Shown here: one piece after another, positions 6,141 to 8,391 of the stretch | Layout: each line of letters starts with the position of its first letter | How positions within the stretch are numbered: the stretch's first letter is position 1 | DNA from: Pseudomonadota bacterium | Lineage (GTDB): Bacteria; Pseudomonadota; Gammaproteobacteria; Burkholderiales; Burkholderiaceae_D | Assembly: GCA_023416415.1 (NCBI GenBank) | Contig: JAEZHR010000165.1 | Location: forward strand, 1-8,391 | Direction: 5' to 3' | DNA: 8,391 nt | Translations under genes and position numbers: made by a program | The notes under the pieces: model-generated | Told to the model about the DNA's origin: nothing | What the model saw: the letters and a program-made list of their open reading frames with translations, nothing else | Databases searched by the model: none

Positions 6141-8391
6141 TGCAGGCGCGTGCCTACGAAATCAACGGCGAGGCCGCAGACGCCGCCGCCTTCACCGCCA
6201 TCGCCTGCGACCCGGCGCGTTCGATCGTGGTCGAAGCCTGCGCCGGCAGCGGCAAGACCTGGCTGCTGGTGGCACGCATGCTGCGCCTGTTGCTGGCCGG
6301 GGCCGAGCCGGCCGAACTGCTGGCGATCACCTTCACGCGCAAGGCCGCGCAGGAAATGCGCGAGCGTCTGCTGGCCTTGCTGGAAGAACTGGCACTTGCG
6401 CCCGAAGACAAGGCAATCGGACTGCTCATCGAGCGCGGCGTGCCGCAGCATGAGCTGGCGCGTCTGCTGCCATCCGCGCGTGGTCTCTACGCACGTGTGC
6501 TGGCCAGTCCTCAAGGACTCTCGATCGATACCTTCCACAGCTGGTTTGCCCGCCTGCTGCAGATCGCTCCGCTGGCATCGGGTGTGCCGCATGGCTATGC
6601 ATTGACCGAAAACACCGACGAGCTGCGCGCCGAAGCCTACCGCCGTTTCATGCAGATGGTGAATCGCGAGGAAGGGCAGGCACTGCGTGATGCGCTGCTG
6701 CGCCTGTACGAGCGCGTCGGCGACAGCAATGCGCGCAAGCTGCTGGAAGCATTTCTGGAAAAGCGTGCCGAATGGTGGGCCGCGCAACAGGCCGGCGAGT
6801 GCGCACCGCTGGAGTGGCTGCAGGCCCTGTGCGGAGAGGATGCGCAGTGCGATGCGCGCCTGTCGCTGTGGGAAGACGAGGCTTTGCGGGCGCGCATCCT
6901 CGAAGTGGCGCGTCTGCTCGGTTGCGGCACGGCGACCAACCAGAAGCGTGCCGTGGCGATCGAAACCGCGGTCACTGAAGGTCCGGGCATCGAGTTCTTC
7001 GAAGCACTGTGCCATCAGTTCTTCGACACCAACGGCGAGCCGCGCCGCAACCAGAAGACCAAGGACCTCACGCGCGCACTCGAGCAGCGCTATGGACCCG
7101 ATGGCTGTGCGCTGTTCGACGAGGAGTTCGAAGCGCTTGGCGCTGCCCTGCGCCTGCTGCTGCGACGCAGCTTCGAGCGCCAGGTGCTGGAGACCAACGA
7201 AGCCTTGTTCGAGGCCGCGAGCGCCTACCTCGAACATTACCAGGCGGCGAAAGCCGAACAGCGTGTATTCGATTTTGCCGATCTCGAATGGCATGCCTAC
7301 CGTTTGCTGCGCGATTCCGATCATGCAGCCTATCTGCACAGCCGGCTGGATGCGCGCTACCGCCACATCCTGCTTGACGAATTCCAGGACACCAATCCCT
7401 TGCAATGGAGCATCGTGCGTGCCTGGCTCGATGCGTACGACGGCGATGGTGACAAGCCCAGCGTGTTCGTGGTGGGCGACCCGAAGCAGTCGATCTACCG
7501 TTTCCGTCGCGCCGAACCACGCGTGTTCGATGCCGCGCGCTCTCTGCTGGCCGCAAGCGGTGCCGATCTTTTGCGCACCAGCCAGACCCGGCGCAACGGC
7601 GTAGCGATCGTGGACGCCTTGAACAAGAGCTTCGTCGCCAACCCGATCTTCAAGCCGCAGACCACCTTGTCTCAAGAGGGCGGCGCGGTGTGGCGCCTGC
7701 CATTGGTGCAGGCAGAAGAGAAAAAGGAAGAGGTGTCGAATGCGATGCGCGATCCGCTCTCGCAGGCGCGCGAGGAACAGGAAGACCTGCGCCGCCTGGA
7801 AGAAGGCAGGCTGCTGGCGCGTGCACTGCTGCAGGCCACCACACAGCTGGCCGAGCGCGAGGGGCGCGCGCGGCGCTGGTCTGACGTGATGCTGCTCGTG
7901 CGCAAGCGCACGCATCTCGCCGCCTATGAAACGGCGCTGCGCGAAGCCGGCATTCCATTCATTTCGGATCGACGCGGCGGACTCCTGCAGGCGCTGGAAG
8001 CGGCCGACCTGACTGCGCTATTGACCTTCCTGATCACGCCCGGCGACAACCTCGCACTTGCACACGTACTGAAGTCGCCGCTGTTCTCCGCCAGCGACGA
8101 GGACCTGATCGTCCTGGCGCAGCGCGACGAACGCAACTGGTGGCAGCGCCTGCAGGCCGCAAGCGAAGCGGGCACATCGCCTGCGCTGCGGCGCGCCGCC
8201 GATCTTCTGGCGCGCTGGCTGGAGGCCGCGCCGCGCCTGCCAGTGCATGACCTGCTGGATCTGGTGCAGCATCAGGGCGACCTGCTTGCGCGCTATGCGC
8301 GCGCTGCGCACCCGTCGGAACGTGCCCAGGTGCTGGGCAACCTCGAAGCCTTCATCGAACTGGCGCTGGATCTCGATGCCGGGCGCTATCC
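6140..8391 (+). CDS. addA: AddA-type UvrD-family (SF1A) helicase, C-terminus beyond the window
   Basis: At least 750 residues with no stop, so partial. SF1A motifs in order: P-loop EACAGSGKT (32-40, Lys39); Ia AITFTRKAAQEMRER (62-76); Ib LSIDTFHSW (127-135); Walker B LLDEFQDTN (411-419, Asp413 Glu414); III VVGDPKQSIYRFR (444-456); IV-like TSQTRRN (480-486). Motifs V and VI and any C-terminal nuclease lie past the edge. AddA unwinds DNA from a double-strand end with 3'-5' polarity and usually carries a second nuclease. Between Ib and II is a long insert (about 140-370), as in RecB/AddA 1B domains. A charged E/K/R-rich stretch at 525-560 is probably a linker or coil. The upstream nuclease gene and the one-base overlap make an AddAB-like complex the best reading. 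A stand-alone UvrD/RecB-like helicase is possible until the C-terminus is seen. Confidence 0.87.
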   Translation, partial: MQARAYEINGEAADAAAFTAIACDPARSIVVEACAGSGKTWLLVARMLRLLLAGAEPAELLAITFTRKAAQEMRERLLALLEELALAPEDKAIGLLIERGVPQHELARLLPSARGLYARVLASPQGLSIDTFHSWFARLLQIAPLASGVPHGYALTENTDELRAEAYRRFMQMVNREEGQALRDALLRLYERVGDSNARKLLEAFLEKRAEWWAAQQAGECAPLEWLQALCGEDAQCDARLSLWEDEALRARILEVARLLGCGTATNQKRAVAIETAVTEGPGIEFFEALCHQFFDTNGEPRRNQKTKDLTRALEQRYGPDGCALFDEEFEALGAALRLLLRRSFERQVLETNEALFEAASAYLEHYQAAKAEQRVFDFADLEWHAYRLLRDSDHAAYLHSRLDARYRHILLDEFQDTNPLQWSIVRAWLDAYDGDGDKPSVFVVGDPKQSIYRFRRAEPRVFDAARSLLAASGADLLRTSQTRRNGVAIVDALNKSFVANPIFKPQTTLSQEGGAVWRLPLVQAEEKKEEVSNAMRDPLSQAREEQEDLRRLEEGRLLARALLQATTQLAEREGRARRWSDVMLLVRKRTHLAAYETALREAGIPFISDRRGGLLQALEAADLTALLTFLITPGDNLALAHVLKSPLFSASDEDLIVLAQRDERNWWQRLQAASEAGTSPALRRAADLLARWLEAAPRLPVHDLLDLVQHQGDLLARYARAAHPSERAQVLGNLEAFIELALDLDAGRY

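Noticed and set aside
6023..7915. 630-codon open frame on the minus strand, opposite the helicase gene
   Set aside because: Antisense to a frame with all the expected SF1A motifs; biased composition, no domain seen.
1..8391. Mobile elements, CRISPR arrays, tRNA or rRNA genes, defence genes
   Set aside because: I looked for terminal inverted repeats, regularly spaced repeats, transposase or integrase motifs and RNA gene folds and found none. The nuclease-helicase pair is best read as DNA repair rather than a defence island, as no restriction or toxin partner is present.

Overview
The window is GC-rich, densely coded chromosomal DNA that most resembles a betaproteobacterium. This rests on recalled family similarity, not a search. 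The Rho protein, a cysteine-free type-B L31 and the gene order trxA - rho - rpmE2 all fit that group. I see no tRNA, rRNA, CRISPR array, insertion sequence or phage gene.

Layout. Positions 1-3171 are read on the minus strand, so in transcription order they run trxA, rho, rpmE2, then an ArnT-like membrane glycosyltransferase that continues past the left edge. Positions 3468-8391 are read on the plus strand: an AddB-type PD-(D/E)XK nuclease with an iron-sulfur cysteine set, then an AddA-type UvrD-family helicase that runs off the right edge. The two blocks diverge from a 296-base intergenic region (3172-3467) holding a candidate trxA promoter on the minus strand and a candidate -10 for the nuclease gene on the plus strand.

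How the genes work together. Thioredoxin is the general dithiol reductant. Rho is the hexameric RNA helicase that ends transcription. L31 is a 50S ribosomal protein. These three are housekeeping genes that often sit together in this lineage. The nuclease and helicase genes overlap by one base and should form one two-subunit machine that resects double-strand DNA ends for RecA-dependent repair.

The most unusual part is the trxA-rho junction. The thioredoxin frame does not stop at the usual length of about 108 residues. It stays open for about 47 more codons, through a GC-rich hairpin, a 9-bp tandem repeat and a C-rich, G-poor stretch, and ends inside rho. That stretch has the composition of a Rho-loading (rut) site, which fits the known autoregulation of rho in E. 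coli. Either the trxA stop was lost (or the sequence has an error), or trxA translation in this organism truly runs over the rho leader. The rest of the window looks conventional.
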